DNA of 64,000 bases from Lacrimispora amygdalina (GTDB lineage Bacteria > Bacillota > Clostridia > Lachnospirales > Lachnospiraceae). The translations under genes and the position numbers were made by a program. The notes beneath the pieces are model-generated. The model was not told the origin of the DNA, did not search any database, and worked only from the letters and a program-made list of their open reading frames with translations. Positions 33,333-42,297 of the stretch are shown one piece after another (the stretch's first letter is position 1; each line of letters opens with the position of its first letter). Location of the stretch: positions 1 to 64,000 of the forward strand of contig NZ_QOHO01000043.1 in NCBI RefSeq assembly GCF_003432035.1. The letters are read 5' to 3'.

Positions 33333-34738
33333 CTTAATACCCTCGGTTTCCCGATATTTAAGTAGGGGAGTAGACTATATCATCACCCTTAAAGGGTGCG
33401 TGGCACTTCGCAAGTGGGAATTTCGCCCACAAGCTACTCCTTTCGGATAGTCGTTACACCTTCTTCTTTTAAAGAAGCTTGGCACGGAATTGACTTGTAT
33501 ATTTCAAAATTCGATAATATATTTTTAATACTTGTTTCTATGTCGTCATTATATTTGATTTCAAATAATGGTATATTATGCTGATTACAGTATTGTCTTT
33601 TTAATGGATCCGTTTCATTTCGTTGTTGTTCTCCAAACCATCCATATGACTCATCGTAATGTTGCTGACCTTGAAATTCCAAAAGACACAACAGCATATC
33701 TTCACTATTCATTATTGCAAAGTCAAATTTTAACTTCCAACCTTTTTTACTTTTTAAATCATTAAACCCATATTGAGTTTTAAAATTTACACTCATTGTG
33801 TTTAACAAAATCCTGATGGTTTCTTCTCCACGAGAAATTGTACATCCACAACTTGTTACACTACCACGAACTAAATCATGACCTCTTATAGTTTTTGTAG
33901 AACCACATTCGCATTTGCAAAGCCATTGTGAATATTTTGCTCCATTTTCTCCGACAAAAGAACCATCTCTATTTAATACTGTTAATTTCCCAAATTTCTT
34001 TCCTAATAAATCCATTGAAAATCTTTCAGAAGTTATTTTACTCTTATAGCATCCGCAACTCGTAGTAGTTCCTTCTTTCAATGAATAGGAGATAATAGAT
34101 ACTTCATTGCCGCAATCACATTGACACTTCCAATATACTCCTTGAGATTTAGGCATTGTTTCATCACGTTCTATAACAACCAATTTTCCAAAACGTTTGC
34201 CAACTAAGTCAATTGTTAATTTTTCTGATGTAACTTCACTATGTAAACATCCACAACTCTGTGTCAACCCTCGCTTTACATTGGTTGCATTAACAGAAAC
34301 TATATTTCCGCAATCGCACTCACAAATCCAATTTAATTTGTTATTTACGTCTGGATGTAAAAATGTTAATCTATGTAAATGGATACCAGTCATATCTGCC
34401 TTTTTATGTTTTAAACAACCACAACTTTTCACATGTCCACTTGTTAATCGACTACTTGTTACTTCAATAATATTTCCACAAGAACATTTACATTTCCATC
34501 TAATAAATGTTCTATTATTTTTAAAAGAGTAGTTCTCAATTTTATCTATTACTATTAATTCGTTGAACTTTTTACCAACTAAGTTTTCCATATTTCACCT
34601 CCATTCATAATAAAATTTGTTTTATCGAATTAAAATATATTTAGTTTTTCTCCGTTAGCTGCAATAGCAACACCCTAGATGTCTAGGTTCACCACGTTTT
34701 CGATACACATTACTGTGTAAAGGCACTCATGTTAATGC
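33333..34738 (-). other. Group I intron in the RNA polymerase gene
   Basis: The 5' boundary is after a U (exon ..AAAAT, intron GCATTAAC). The 3' boundary is after a G (intron ..GTATTAAG). This obeys group I rules and restores TKSQFKM-KYYESWDEY across the join. Core elements visible: GTGGTGAACCTAG and GCTAACGG near the 5' end; ACGACTATCC at 33,436-33,448 pairing with GATATAGTC near 33,370 (P7), with P8-P9-like hairpins between (GGGCG.AATTCCC). The intron carries the homing endonuclease at 33434-34591 in the same strand. Confidence 0.85.
33434..34591 (-). CDS. Intron-encoded homing endonuclease with four zinc-ribbon repeats
   Basis: This 385-residue protein has four tandem modules of the form VGKKFGKLxVI followed by CxCxCG...SCGC (around 1-65, 66-115, 120-170, 195-250), which bind DNA. 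The C-terminal domain has RGEETIRILLNTM, DFAIMNSEDMLLCLLEFQGQQHY and RQYCNQHNIPLFEI, a PD-(D/E)xK-like nuclease of the EDxHD/I-Bth0305I-related type. TGGAGGTGAAAT precedes the ATG. It drives homing of the intron into intronless polymerase genes. Confidence 0.85.
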   Translation of the reverse strand: MENLVGKKFNELIVIDKIENYSFKNNRTFIRWKCKCSCGNIIEVTSSRLTSGHVKSCGCLKHKKADMTGIHLHRLTFLHPDVNNKLNWICECDCGNIVSVNATNVKRGLTQSCGCLHSEVTSEKLTIDLVGKRFGKLVVIERDETMPKSQGVYWKCQCDCGNEVSIISYSLKEGTTTSCGCYKSKITSERFSMDLLGKKFGKLTVLNRDGSFVGENGAKYSQWLCKCECGSTKTIRGHDLVRGSVTSCGCTISRGEETIRILLNTMSVNFKTQYGFNDLKSKKGWKLKFDFAIMNSEDMLLCLLEFQGQQHYDESYGWFGEQQRNETDPLKRQYCNQHNIPLFEIKYNDDIETSIKNILSNFEIYKSIPCQASLKEEGVTTIRKE

Positions 34739-35835
34739 ATTTTAAATTGACTTTTGGTAAAGATTACTTGTATATCTTCTTTGATAATGTCATGTTCTTT
34801 TCCATAAATATCTTTAATAATGGAAGAGTAGTGGTTGACCTCAACAAATTTCCTAAAATCAAATACTCCTAATAACCCCTTAATCCACGGCGCACGAAAC
34901 ATAAAATTCTTTTGACTTACACTGGGTAGCATCATACCAGCTCCGTCCGTGTGAGGAATTGGAACATAATCAGTTTTTCTGGTGATAGAATAATCAGATT
35001 CATCTATGAAGTCAAAAGTACCATATACATTGCTTTCAAAATCATCAATTACTATTGACTTATCTATATCAAAATTTCCCCACAAATCGGTTGCTGAATT
35101 AGTAAGAGCCATATAAGCAAGATGCTTATTAACATTGTTACCTCCTTTTGAATTGATTTTATCAATAGTCAATCCACACATTACAGTTTTTTCAATGCGA
35201 TTCCAAACAGATTCTTTTATAAAAACCGCTTTTTTCTTACGAATTTGCCCAGCAGATGAAGTGAAATACTTATATTTTTCACCTTTATATGTAAATCCAT
35301 AAAAAGAAATATCTTTAAATACATCGAAATAATATACCTGCACAACCATTAATGCATCTGTTAGTTCATCTTGCTTTATCCCAATCGTTCTGGTGAGAGC
35401 GGAATCAAAGACCGATATTACATTGTTATCAGTTAAACTTCCTTCTCTTATTTCTCGTATATGGTCTTTACCATCTGTTTTCTCATTTTGACTAACCTTA
35501 TTAGACAAGAGAGTAAGCAACTTCTCTTTTGAATCTTTTGCCTTTTCTCTTTTATGCCTTATAAGATTATTCCATTTTATATATTCCTGAATGGTATCTA
35601 TATGTTCTGGTAATATTTCAAATTCAACCTCTTCAGATTTATTTGATCGAAACAATGAAATATCATCTTTGGAGTATCCAAATTCTTTTAGATTTTTTTC
35701 TAATTCAGGAAGTTTGTTGTTTAAGTAATTACGTTCTCTGCGATATTTACAATTCATATCATGAAGATATTTTTCATGATTACTATAAAAATGTCCAGTA
35801 TCAACAGAGTACATGTTAATTTGTACGTCTAAAAT
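34739..35835 (-). CDS. YonO-like single-chain RNA polymerase, 5' exon, ATT start
   Basis: This is the N-terminal 366 residues of the polymerase. Near the end it has IPHTDGAGMMLPSVSQ, FMFRAPWIKGLLGVFDFRKF and VIFTKSQFKM, motifs shared with YonO/QDE-1-like polymerases (first double-psi barrel). Without splicing the frame ends two codons past the splice site. The only upstream conventional start, GTG 35850, overlaps the GGAGG itself; ATT 35835 is eight bases after GGAGG and gives MLDVQINMYSVD. An AUU start is therefore inferred; ATG 35799 lacks a site. Confidence 0.82.
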
Positions 35836-35953
35836 ATCTACATCCTCCACAATCTATATTTTATTATTCTTTTTAGTCTTAACTTGTGTTACAATATTCT
35901 TAATGCTATGTGGCAATAGCAGGAAACCAATTCAACCATAAGGAGGTTCATAT

Positions 35954-36115
35954 TTGACAGAATTAACTTTTCTCATGATTGCAATAGCAGTTGTAATTCA
36001 TGAGATAAACAATTTGCTTCTTATTTGTGTTACATTCAAACCTGATACAAAGAAAGTTGTTTCTTGCGCCAACAAGAAGATCATGAAGCAAATTTTAAAA
36101 TCTCTTAGCGACTAG
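35954..36115 (+). CDS. Small membrane protein on the opposite strand
   Basis: This 53-residue protein starts at TTG 35954, seven bases after TAAGGAGG. It has one membrane helix (LTFLMIAIAVVIHEINNLLLICV) and a basic C-terminus (KKVVSCANKKIMKQIL). It is the only plausible plus-strand gene within the 40-kb minus block and has its own terminator at 36,153. It could be a moron, for example a superinfection-exclusion or toxin-like protein. Confidence 0.65.
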   Translation: MTELTFLMIAIAVVIHEINNLLLICVTFKPDTKKVVSCANKKIMKQILKSLSD

Positions 36116-36152
36116 CTAAGTCTCTATATGGTATGAATTTATGTAAAACGCG

Positions 36153-36186
36153 GTCTAGTATCTGAATAAGGTACTAGGCTGTTTTC
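36153..36186 (+). terminator. Intrinsic terminator of the isolated plus-strand gene
   Basis: GTCTAGTA, an 11-nt loop, TACTAGGC (one G-U) and TGTTTTCC follow the membrane-protein gene by about 40 bases. Confidence 0.75.
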
Positions 36187-36238
36187 CTTATATAATTCTC
36201 CAATGAGTTATGTTTGCATTGTATAGTCCCGTACTTAA

Positions 36239-36577
36239 TCATTTGCCTTTTCTCTCTTTCTCCATAATCTCAAAACCCCTATCGAAGCATTTCAGCTCGT
36301 ATTCGTACCTGTCTATGTATTTCTTGAAGAATCCGTCCGTAAGAAGATCTGTCACGTACTGAGCCATATCACGCTTGATAGTCTTCATGTCCGATTCCAT
36401 CTCAACGTTAGCAGCTTCTTCAATCAAATCCCATTTCTCAACTGAATTTTCGTGCAGTCGGAGGGTAGTGTAGTATTTTTTCTTCTCGTTATCCCACCTC
36501 GCCATTGCAATAACTGTATAACCATTCTGTAAATCAATTGAAACTATTACGTTTGCCTCTGTTTCATATCTAAGCAT
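36239..36577 (-). CDS. Hypothetical phage protein
   Basis: This 112-residue protein has an N-terminal beta region (ANVIVSIDLQNGYTVIAMARW) and a helical, charged C-terminus (DRYEYELKCFDRGFEIMEK). AAGGAAGACAAAAAT precedes the ATG. No family is recognised. Confidence 0.6.
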   Translation of the reverse strand: MLRYETEANVIVSIDLQNGYTVIAMARWDNEKKKYYTTLRLHENSVEKWDLIEEAANVEMESDMKTIKRDMAQYVTDLLTDGFFKKYIDRYEYELKCFDRGFEIMEKERKGK

Positions 36578-36702
36578 ATTTTTGTCTTCCTTTCTATTCC
36601 TTGATTAATATTTGATTTTTGTGTGCATGTTCTTTAGGTAAGTATTTCTCCACCAACAGTAGTAGAATTTTCTGTGCAATGGTGGTAATTGAAATTCTGG
36701 GC

Positions 36703-37059
36703 TTAAAATTCATTCTGCGTTAATTTACTCGCCTGATATTTTCTCATGCGCTCACCGGCCGCCTGTCTTTGCTCATCTGATAATTCTTTCTTCTTTGCCC
36801 GAAAACTGATTAGCGTTTTATCTTGTAGTAAATATGTTTTCCCACATTTTGTTTCCTCGATAACTGAGTACATGTCGGGACTGGTACCACACAGTTTATC
36901 TAGCTTTGTTATGTACGTACTGTCAGATGTGTAAATAGTTGCAGTTTTCTCGTCTCTCATCATATTGATACATACTTCCTGTTCATAAATTGGAACAGAA
37001 GTTGGAGATTTTAATTCTAAAAACTCTTCATCTTCGATAAATTCATTATTCATTTTCAT
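36703..37059 (-). CDS. Hypothetical phage protein
   Basis: This 118-residue protein ends in a basic segment (FRAKKKELSDEQRQAAGERMRKY) that is a recurrent C-terminus of small phage/plasmid proteins. The core resembles YTSDSTYITKLDKLC ... CGKTYLLQDKTLISF. It overlaps the next upstream gene by four bases (ATGA-type), suggesting coupling. Confidence 0.6.
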   Translation of the reverse strand: MKMNNEFIEDEEFLELKSPTSVPIYEQEVCINMMRDEKTATIYTSDSTYITKLDKLCGTSPDMYSVIEETKCGKTYLLQDKTLISFRAKKKELSDEQRQAAGERMRKYQASKLTQNEF

Positions 37060-37241
37060 TTACTGTCCCTTCTTTCACAATTTTTTCTACACTGTTCATC
37101 AAACTTCATATCTGATAAAATCCGTCCTGCAATATCGCCCATAGTTGAAAACCCACGATATTCAGTATTAAAGCTTTCTACATTAATAGCACCTCCATAT
37201 GTTCTATGTTTTCTGTTTGAGTATGTATTTGTTCCTGTCAT
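37056..37241 (-). CDS. Hypothetical 61-residue basic protein
   Basis: The start ATG at 37241 lies 13 bases after AAAAGGAG; a TTG at 37265 precedes that site and is less likely. The protein is Arg/Lys-rich (SNRKHRTYGG, RKNCERRDSK) and may bind nucleic acid. Confidence 0.5.
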   Translation of the reverse strand: MTGTNTYSNRKHRTYGGAINVESFNTEYRGFSTMGDIAGRILSDMKFDEQCRKNCERRDSK

Positions 37242-37351
37242 GTAATTTGTAATTCTCCTTTTCAATATTTAGTTTTGCTATAATTTCTTTCATCATTGAC
37301 CGCCTTTCTGGTGAGCCATTGATTGTTTGGTTACGATTAATTTATTCTCTA

Positions 37352-38224
37352 CTACTCTTGATAAAACTTCTTATTTCTTCGTTCAAATAAGTATTGGATT
37401 CCATACTTTAATTCTCTTTCCCAATCGTATTCATCGTTATCACAAATTCTAAAGGTTTTATTATTGAGTAATATCTTGTATGGAAAAATGTAAATGATAT
37501 CATCGGTACGCCAATTTGATTCCTTGTCCTTATAGCTAGGCATTCTATAAGTCTTTATAAGTCCCAATTCTTCTAAAACCGTAGTTGCTCTTGATACCAT
37601 TTTCCGATTCATTCCTAAAAAACCCCCCATTGCTTCAAAATTAGAATGAAATATTTCTGGCTTATCCTTTTTCGATTTTTCTGAATGACCAGTTATCTCA
37701 TTAGTGCGAGTCCAAGTAAATGCTCTAATATAGGAGAGTAACAATAATAAAATACTTTTATTTAATGGTTTGTATGAAGATTGATATTTCATGATGGCAG
37801 CAATCTCAAAATCATATATGATACCAAAATTTTTATCTGGTATTAATTTCTCCATATTTAAAAAGGAAGACTGAAAATTATTTTGCAGATATTTATCTGA
37901 ATCGAAGTCCAGAATATAACCATTTTCAAAATACCAGTTCATACATAATAGATATTTATCATAAATATTAGGTTTGTCTTTTGTACTCGTTCTCCAATTG
38001 GCCTTATAACCAGACCACTGAATCATGTAAATGGGGGAGTAGTGCACCATCTCGTCCCAAGTTTGGTTATGATTCAAATATGCAAGTATTGAAATCCGAT
38101 GTTCAGGTAAAGTACTTGCTAAAATTACTTCTTTTGAAACCTTTATGTATCGATTTGGTATTTGAGGGGTTACTGGCATAGTTTCTGACTCTGTTGGTGA
38201 TTTATTGTTTTCTGGAATATCTAT
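37352..38224 (-). CDS. Winged-helix replication-initiator-like protein, ATA start
   Basis: This is about 290 residues. The C-terminal half contains a helix-turn-helix/winged-helix region (GGFLGMNRKMVSRATTVLEE, then LGLIKTYRMPSY), as in DnaD/replication initiation proteins of phages and plasmids. The first ATG (38179) has no ribosome binding site. The frame is open 15 codons upstream to ATA 38224 (DIPENNKSPTESET), which sits seven bases after AGGTGA; further upstream is an in-frame TGA. I infer an AUA start. It may act on the repeats near 41.5 kb. Confidence 0.68.
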   Translation of the reverse strand: MDIPENNKSPTESETMPVTPQIPNRYIKVSKEVILASTLPEHRISILAYLNHNQTWDEMVHYSPIYMIQWSGYKANWRTSTKDKPNIYDKYLLCMNWYFENGYILDFDSDKYLQNNFQSSFLNMEKLIPDKNFGIIYDFEIAAIMKYQSSYKPLNKSILLLLLSYIRAFTWTRTNEITGHSEKSKKDKPEIFHSNFEAMGGFLGMNRKMVSRATTVLEELGLIKTYRMPSYKDKESNWRTDDIIYIFPYKILLNNKTFRICDNDEYDWERELKYGIQYLFERRNKKFYQE

Positions 38225-38257
38225 TGGTTGTTCACCTGCCTTTCATTTGTATATTCT

Positions 38258-39106
38258 CTATACATATTTTGTTTTTCTGTTTTTCACCCGATCATACTCA
38301 ACCTGTAAAATCTTCTTTCGCTCTTCATACGAATAAATCTCTTGTGAAATAATTAATTGTGCATCATACCTTTCCAATCGTTCAACATCATCAAGTTGGT
38401 CGTTGGTAAAGTGATTGCGAATCTGTTCTTTTTCTGAAATGTTGTTTATAGCCCGATATTGTTTTGCTGACATACCCATAATTACAGTATTCAACAACGA
38501 GAATTCAATGGAGTACAGATTTCCACTTGTTATCCACTCTGGAACACCATTGAGTAGTTCTTCTCTTTTAGAAATTAAAGCGCCACGTAATTCCTTACAG
38601 TTAATAAGTGTGTTTTTACGATTGTGATTCCATTTCACGCGATTCTTAAATGCTTTTTCTATAATAATGAAGTAGCGTCTAGTTAGCGCTCCAATATCAG
38701 TACGTTCAACCATGGCAAGCTGCTTGGCACAATCAAGTGTAAGAATGTAATCGGTAGTCTCTTTGGGTTTTACTCGATGTTTAACGGTTTCATAAAAGTG
38801 TGAAGCCATAAAATAATCTACATCTTCTATGAGCCGATATGTTTCAATACGGCTTTTGATCCAGTCGGCAAATTGACGGCCTGATTCTAGTTGCTTATGT
38901 AGATCTCTTGCGTTAACATTTCTACTATTGTTTATACCTTGTAAAACCGGCAATAGTGCTTGATAATCAAGGATTGTAGATATATCCTCATCTGATAACC
39001 CGTAACGTAATAGTTCTTCCTTAGTAAATAATCCGTCTTTCAACGATTCACTTTCGTATGGTATTTCTCTTCTTGGTTTTGGTTCTCTGGTTTTAATATT
39101 TCTCAA
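38258..39106 (-). CDS. Antirepressor, AntA/AntB type
   Basis: This 282-residue protein contains an AntA/AntB-like domain (around 60-150: VNARDLHKQLESGRQFADWI, IEDVDYFMA, TDYILTLDCAKQLAMVERT, RRYFIIIEK). The C-terminal part is helical. The TTG start at 39106 is eight bases after AAAAGGAG. It is a likely antagonist of a phage repressor. Confidence 0.85.
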   Translation of the reverse strand: MRNIKTREPKPRREIPYESESLKDGLFTKEELLRYGLSDEDISTILDYQALLPVLQGINNSRNVNARDLHKQLESGRQFADWIKSRIETYRLIEDVDYFMASHFYETVKHRVKPKETTDYILTLDCAKQLAMVERTDIGALTRRYFIIIEKAFKNRVKWNHNRKNTLINCKELRGALISKREELLNGVPEWITSGNLYSIEFSLLNTVIMGMSAKQYRAINNISEKEQIRNHFTNDQLDDVERLERYDAQLIISQEIYSYEERKKILQVEYDRVKNRKTKYV

Positions 39107-39160
39107 AATTTATTCTCCTTTTACTATTATCCGTTTACGACATATATGTTGTTGTGATGA

Positions 39161-39193
39161 CATATACTTTCCGAAAATAAGCAAAAGTATATG
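39161..39193. other. 10-bp inverted repeat upstream of the AntA/AntB gene
   Basis: CATATACTTT and AAAGTATATG pair across a 13-nt loop. A direct repeat of ATAAAGAAAGAC lies nearby at about 39,225-39,262. Both are between two antirepressor genes and may be operators. Confidence 0.4.
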
Positions 39194-39297
39194 CTGCTGT
39201 GGGTGTCGAAATCAGCCACCCTTTTATAAAGAAAGACTGTAATAATATAAAGAAAGACCTCTATTATTCGTTTCCTTTTATAATTTTTGAGTTGTCT

Positions 39298-39531
39298 TTA
39301 TATTTTTTTCTTCTTCCTGTAACATGTATTACTTCTCCGTTTCTGTAATTCTGTTTTAGTGGCATATGCGAATAATCCATCTTTAGAATATGTAACTCTG
39401 TCAATGTGGTAGTCTGTCCAATAGTCATGATATGTGTCGCCTGGCTTTGGAGTCGTGTTCTTTGGTAAGCTAATATCTGATGATAAATAATGATATTGCT
39501 TTTGTGGCAGTTCTCTTACATAAAACTTCAT
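39298..39531 (-). CDS. Hypothetical small protein
   Basis: This 77-residue protein begins MKFYVRELPQKQYHYLSSD and ends basic (KTELQKRRSNTCYRKKKKI). The ATG follows AAGGAAAATATTATT. No family is recognised. Confidence 0.6.
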   Translation of the reverse strand: MKFYVRELPQKQYHYLSSDISLPKNTTPKPGDTYHDYWTDYHIDRVTYSKDGLFAYATKTELQKRRSNTCYRKKKKI

Positions 39532-39549
39532 AATAATATTTTCCTTTCT

Positions 39550-40431
39550 TTACTTTGTACATATTTCTTCTATAGGAGTATCAAATATGGTTATGTGCTT
39601 CTTGGATGTTATTGGATCATCTTCAGATGCAATACCGTATTTAATAAGATTGCTATTGACTATTTGCTCAATCATATCTCTATATTTTGGACTGTATTCA
39701 TATGGTTCTAATGGATAACACGATGTAAGATTATTTTCGTAAAGGTAATCTGCCTGTATCTGTTGAGTATCCATATCATATAAATTCTCTAATTCGTTTA
39801 GGATATTTCTATATAAGGAACCTCTGTTGATATGAAAATGTTCTTCTAGTAACGTATATTTTGGAGACATTTTTCTAAACCATGGATTATATGGCTTTCT
39901 GTATGTCGGTTCTGGTAATGATGTCTGTTGATGTTGATACTCCTCTAATTTGGAGATACGAGATTCTTGATTCTCTAATAAGGCAACTATTTTATTTAAA
40001 GAATCTGTAATTGGCTTCATATCTATATTTGATATATTTTGTTTATCAATAAAGACAGATGCCAATACATCGGCACATTTATCTTGATAAAGTTCTAATC
40101 TATGTGTTATGTTGGGATAATCTCTTATCATGCGTTTTGTAATATTGATCTTTGCTAACGCAATAGGTAATTTTCTCGAATTAATACATTCTGAATTTTG
40201 ATTACCCTTATTTGTAGGTATGTTGAACTTTAACACCCCTTTTGAAATTGAAATATCATTGATCCATTTACTACGTTGATATCTTACTTGCTCATCTTTG
40301 AATCCTAATCCTCTGAGCACCGAATTAATTGCTGTATAAACCTCACCAGTTGAATTATCTTTTAGTGCCACAAGTGAATCTCCATAAAAATCAAAATCTG
40401 TTACTTGTAAAGCTGTTTTTGTATTGCTCAT
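39550..40431 (-). CDS. Antirepressor, P22_AR_N type
   Basis: This 293-residue protein has an N-terminal P22 antirepressor-like domain (about 10-130: VTDFDFYGDSLVALKD, YTAINSVLRGLGFKDEQVR, SRKLPIALAKINITKRM, LELYQDKCADVLASVF). A coiled coil follows (about 140-165), then a C-terminal domain (YTLLEEHFHINRGSLYRNILNELE). AAAGGAGAGATTTATT precedes the ATG. Confidence 0.87.
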   Translation of the reverse strand: MSNTKTALQVTDFDFYGDSLVALKDNSTGEVYTAINSVLRGLGFKDEQVRYQRSKWINDISISKGVLKFNIPTNKGNQNSECINSRKLPIALAKINITKRMIRDYPNITHRLELYQDKCADVLASVFIDKQNISNIDMKPITDSLNKIVALLENQESRISKLEEYQHQQTSLPEPTYRKPYNPWFRKMSPKYTLLEEHFHINRGSLYRNILNELENLYDMDTQQIQADYLYENNLTSCYPLEPYEYSPKYRDMIEQIVNSNLIKYGIASEDDPITSKKHITIFDTPIEEICTK

Positions 40432-40951
40432 AAATAAATCTCTCCTTTACATATTGAAATGTTGTAATTTAGTCTCCGATATTTATTTCTCCATTTGAGA
40501 TGTGATTTTTTGAAAAGGGGCGAAAATATATTGCCAGTAATAATGATGGGAGTAGTGGTGTGATATGTAATTCTCTGTTTAGATGTAAAGTACACCCTCC
40601 CTTATGGTCATGAGATATATGTGATTGCAATAAGATGGAATTTTCATTTATATAGGGAGATTTAGGATTAAATAATATGAAATATAAGATATGATGGATA
40701 TTGAATGTGGTAATTATATGCAAATATTACATTTTATTTTTGGTAGATTTACACAATGATGATGAGATGAACATATGATTATGACGTTCAAATTTGACCA
40801 TATACAGGCTTGTAATGCTTTGGATGATATAATTGTTGTGTAGGAGATAAAGTGTATTAGAATTGATTCTGGTGCGTTGTAGAGGGTATGGATATATTGA
40901 TGAGTTTTGTTACTTTGAATTTGTGGTGACTAAAACTCTTTTTAAATAAAT

Positions 40952-40986
40952 AAAAATAGATAAGCAATATTTACCTATCTATTTTT
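40952..40986. terminator. Bidirectional terminator hairpin
   Basis: AAAAATAGATA, a 13-nt loop and TATCTATTTTT form a perfect 11-bp stem with A/T tracts on both sides. It ends the 41,010-41,204 gene on the minus strand. The adjoining 40,432-40,951 interval has no gene I can support. Confidence 0.7.
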
Positions 40987-41009
40987 CGGTTTTAATCTAG
41001 TATTATTTT

Positions 41010-41204
41010 TTAATCAAAGTATTCAAGGACTTCTGCAAAAATAGCAGCTAAGTCCTTTTTTAATTGAATTTTGTCTGCTTGGAATGCATCAATTGATATT
41101 GATACGTTTATTCCATGTGATAAGACTTCACCTTTTCTATTGGTGAGTGTTGGTTTCTCAAATGAGAACTGTTGTGGTACGATTGATAAATTGGATTTTG
41201 ACAT
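41010..41204 (-). CDS. Hypothetical 64-residue protein
   Basis: The ATG at 41204 follows GAAAGGGGAAACACAA; starts further upstream lack a site. The protein (MSKSNLSIVPQQFSFEKP ... LAAIFAEVLEYFD) has a polar N-terminus and a helical acidic C-terminus. It is isolated at the edge of the non-coding hub. Confidence 0.6.
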   Translation of the reverse strand: MSKSNLSIVPQQFSFEKPTLTNRKGEVLSHGINVSISIDAFQADKIQLKKDLAAIFAEVLEYFD

Positions 41205-41472
41205 TTGTGTTTCCCCTTTCGTTGGAATTATGAAATCGTGATTATTGGCTACAAGTATTAATTCTCTTTTGGAGTTTGTAAAAATCAAAAAAATAGGCAT
41301 GATGATTTATGCCTATATATTAAGGAGTGTTCTGTTGTGGGGTAATTGAAGATCATAATAAAAAGTAAATAATCTGACAGTTTGAGACTATTTAGATGTA
41401 AATTGTTTGAAGGTAAATTATAGCTACTTCGACAGAGAGGGATTTTTGTGCTGCCAAAATATAAGATAAGTG

Positions 41473-41673
41473 TTGATTTATAAGGGGTATGTGAGATTTG
41501 AGTGGATGGGAAATATGGGATCAGATGTGTTGATTTTGGTAAAATTGAGGATTGTTCGAGAAAGTGCTTGATTTATAAGGGTTTTGTGGTGATTTAGGGT
41601 GTTATTTATGGTGATTTTTTGATGGAATGAATTATCTGACAATTTAAAATGCTTATTTTATAAGGGTTTTGTG
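41473..41673. repeat. Three iteron-like direct repeats
   Basis: Copies start at 41473, 41568 and 41653, consensus TTGATTTATAAGGGTTTTGTG. Copies two and three differ at two positions. Spacing is 95 and 85 bp in an AT-rich, gene-free stretch. Related CTGACARTTT motifs occur at 41,374 and 41,636. This is a candidate replication origin or regulator binding array. Confidence 0.6.
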
Positions 41674-41837
41674 AATGTGTGTCGAACATACTACCGAAGT
41701 GAAAATGCGAATTGTGTATGAAAAATATACAATTGTGATGAAAATTTTAAGTTGGTCTGTGAGTGGAATAGATAGCGGCTATTATGAATTTGAAAATCAT
41801 TTTCAAAATGTAAACTAGGCCCCCGGTCTATGAAAAG

Positions 41838-42215
41838 TACCATAATACTACACTATTATGGTATGTTTAGTTGGTAGTTACATAGATTGTCAACTAAATT
41901 ATGGGTAGTCATAAACCAGGACGAATCCTTTCATGTGGTCATTTTGTTGTAATTACAACGTAATATTTGAATGTATATAGGCGTGCCTGTTGAATTGCGT
42001 ATACAATTTAGTTCGGTCATAAGTGAATGATCATTCAGTTAAAACAATACTATACGCCATATAGTATCATATGGAAAATAATATATTGCCCTTACGATAA
42101 TCATATAACAATACATGACTATTTCATCATGTACACATGAATAAATGGTAATATATAATAACTCAAATTCGCCATGTTTCTATCAATCATAACTAAACGA
42201 TCATTCACTTATAAT
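41838..42215. repeat. Palindrome-rich non-coding segment
   Basis: It contains TACCATAATA/TATTATGGTA (41838-41863), GTTGTAATTACAAC (41946-41959, perfect), TGAATGATCATTCA (42024-42037, perfect) and ACTATA/TATAGT near 42,050. A TAACT..GATCATTCACTTAT element near 42,190-42,212 is an inverted copy of the 42,020 site. No gene is seen from 41,205 to 42,297. Confidence 0.6.
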
Positions 42216-42297
42216 CTTAATCACCTCAGCTACCAGGACATTCCCATTCCCACGCTCAATCAATCCTCATTCACCTTTTCAGCCGGTACAATGTCAA

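Noticed and set aside
40469-40723. 84-codon minus-strand frame in the 40.4-40.95 kb gap
   Set aside because: No ribosome binding site, His/Ile/Asn-rich composition typical of AT-rich noise, no family resemblance.
41473-41673. CRISPR array
   Set aside because: Only three imperfect direct repeats with unequal 64-74-bp gaps, no palindromic repeat structure and no cas genes.
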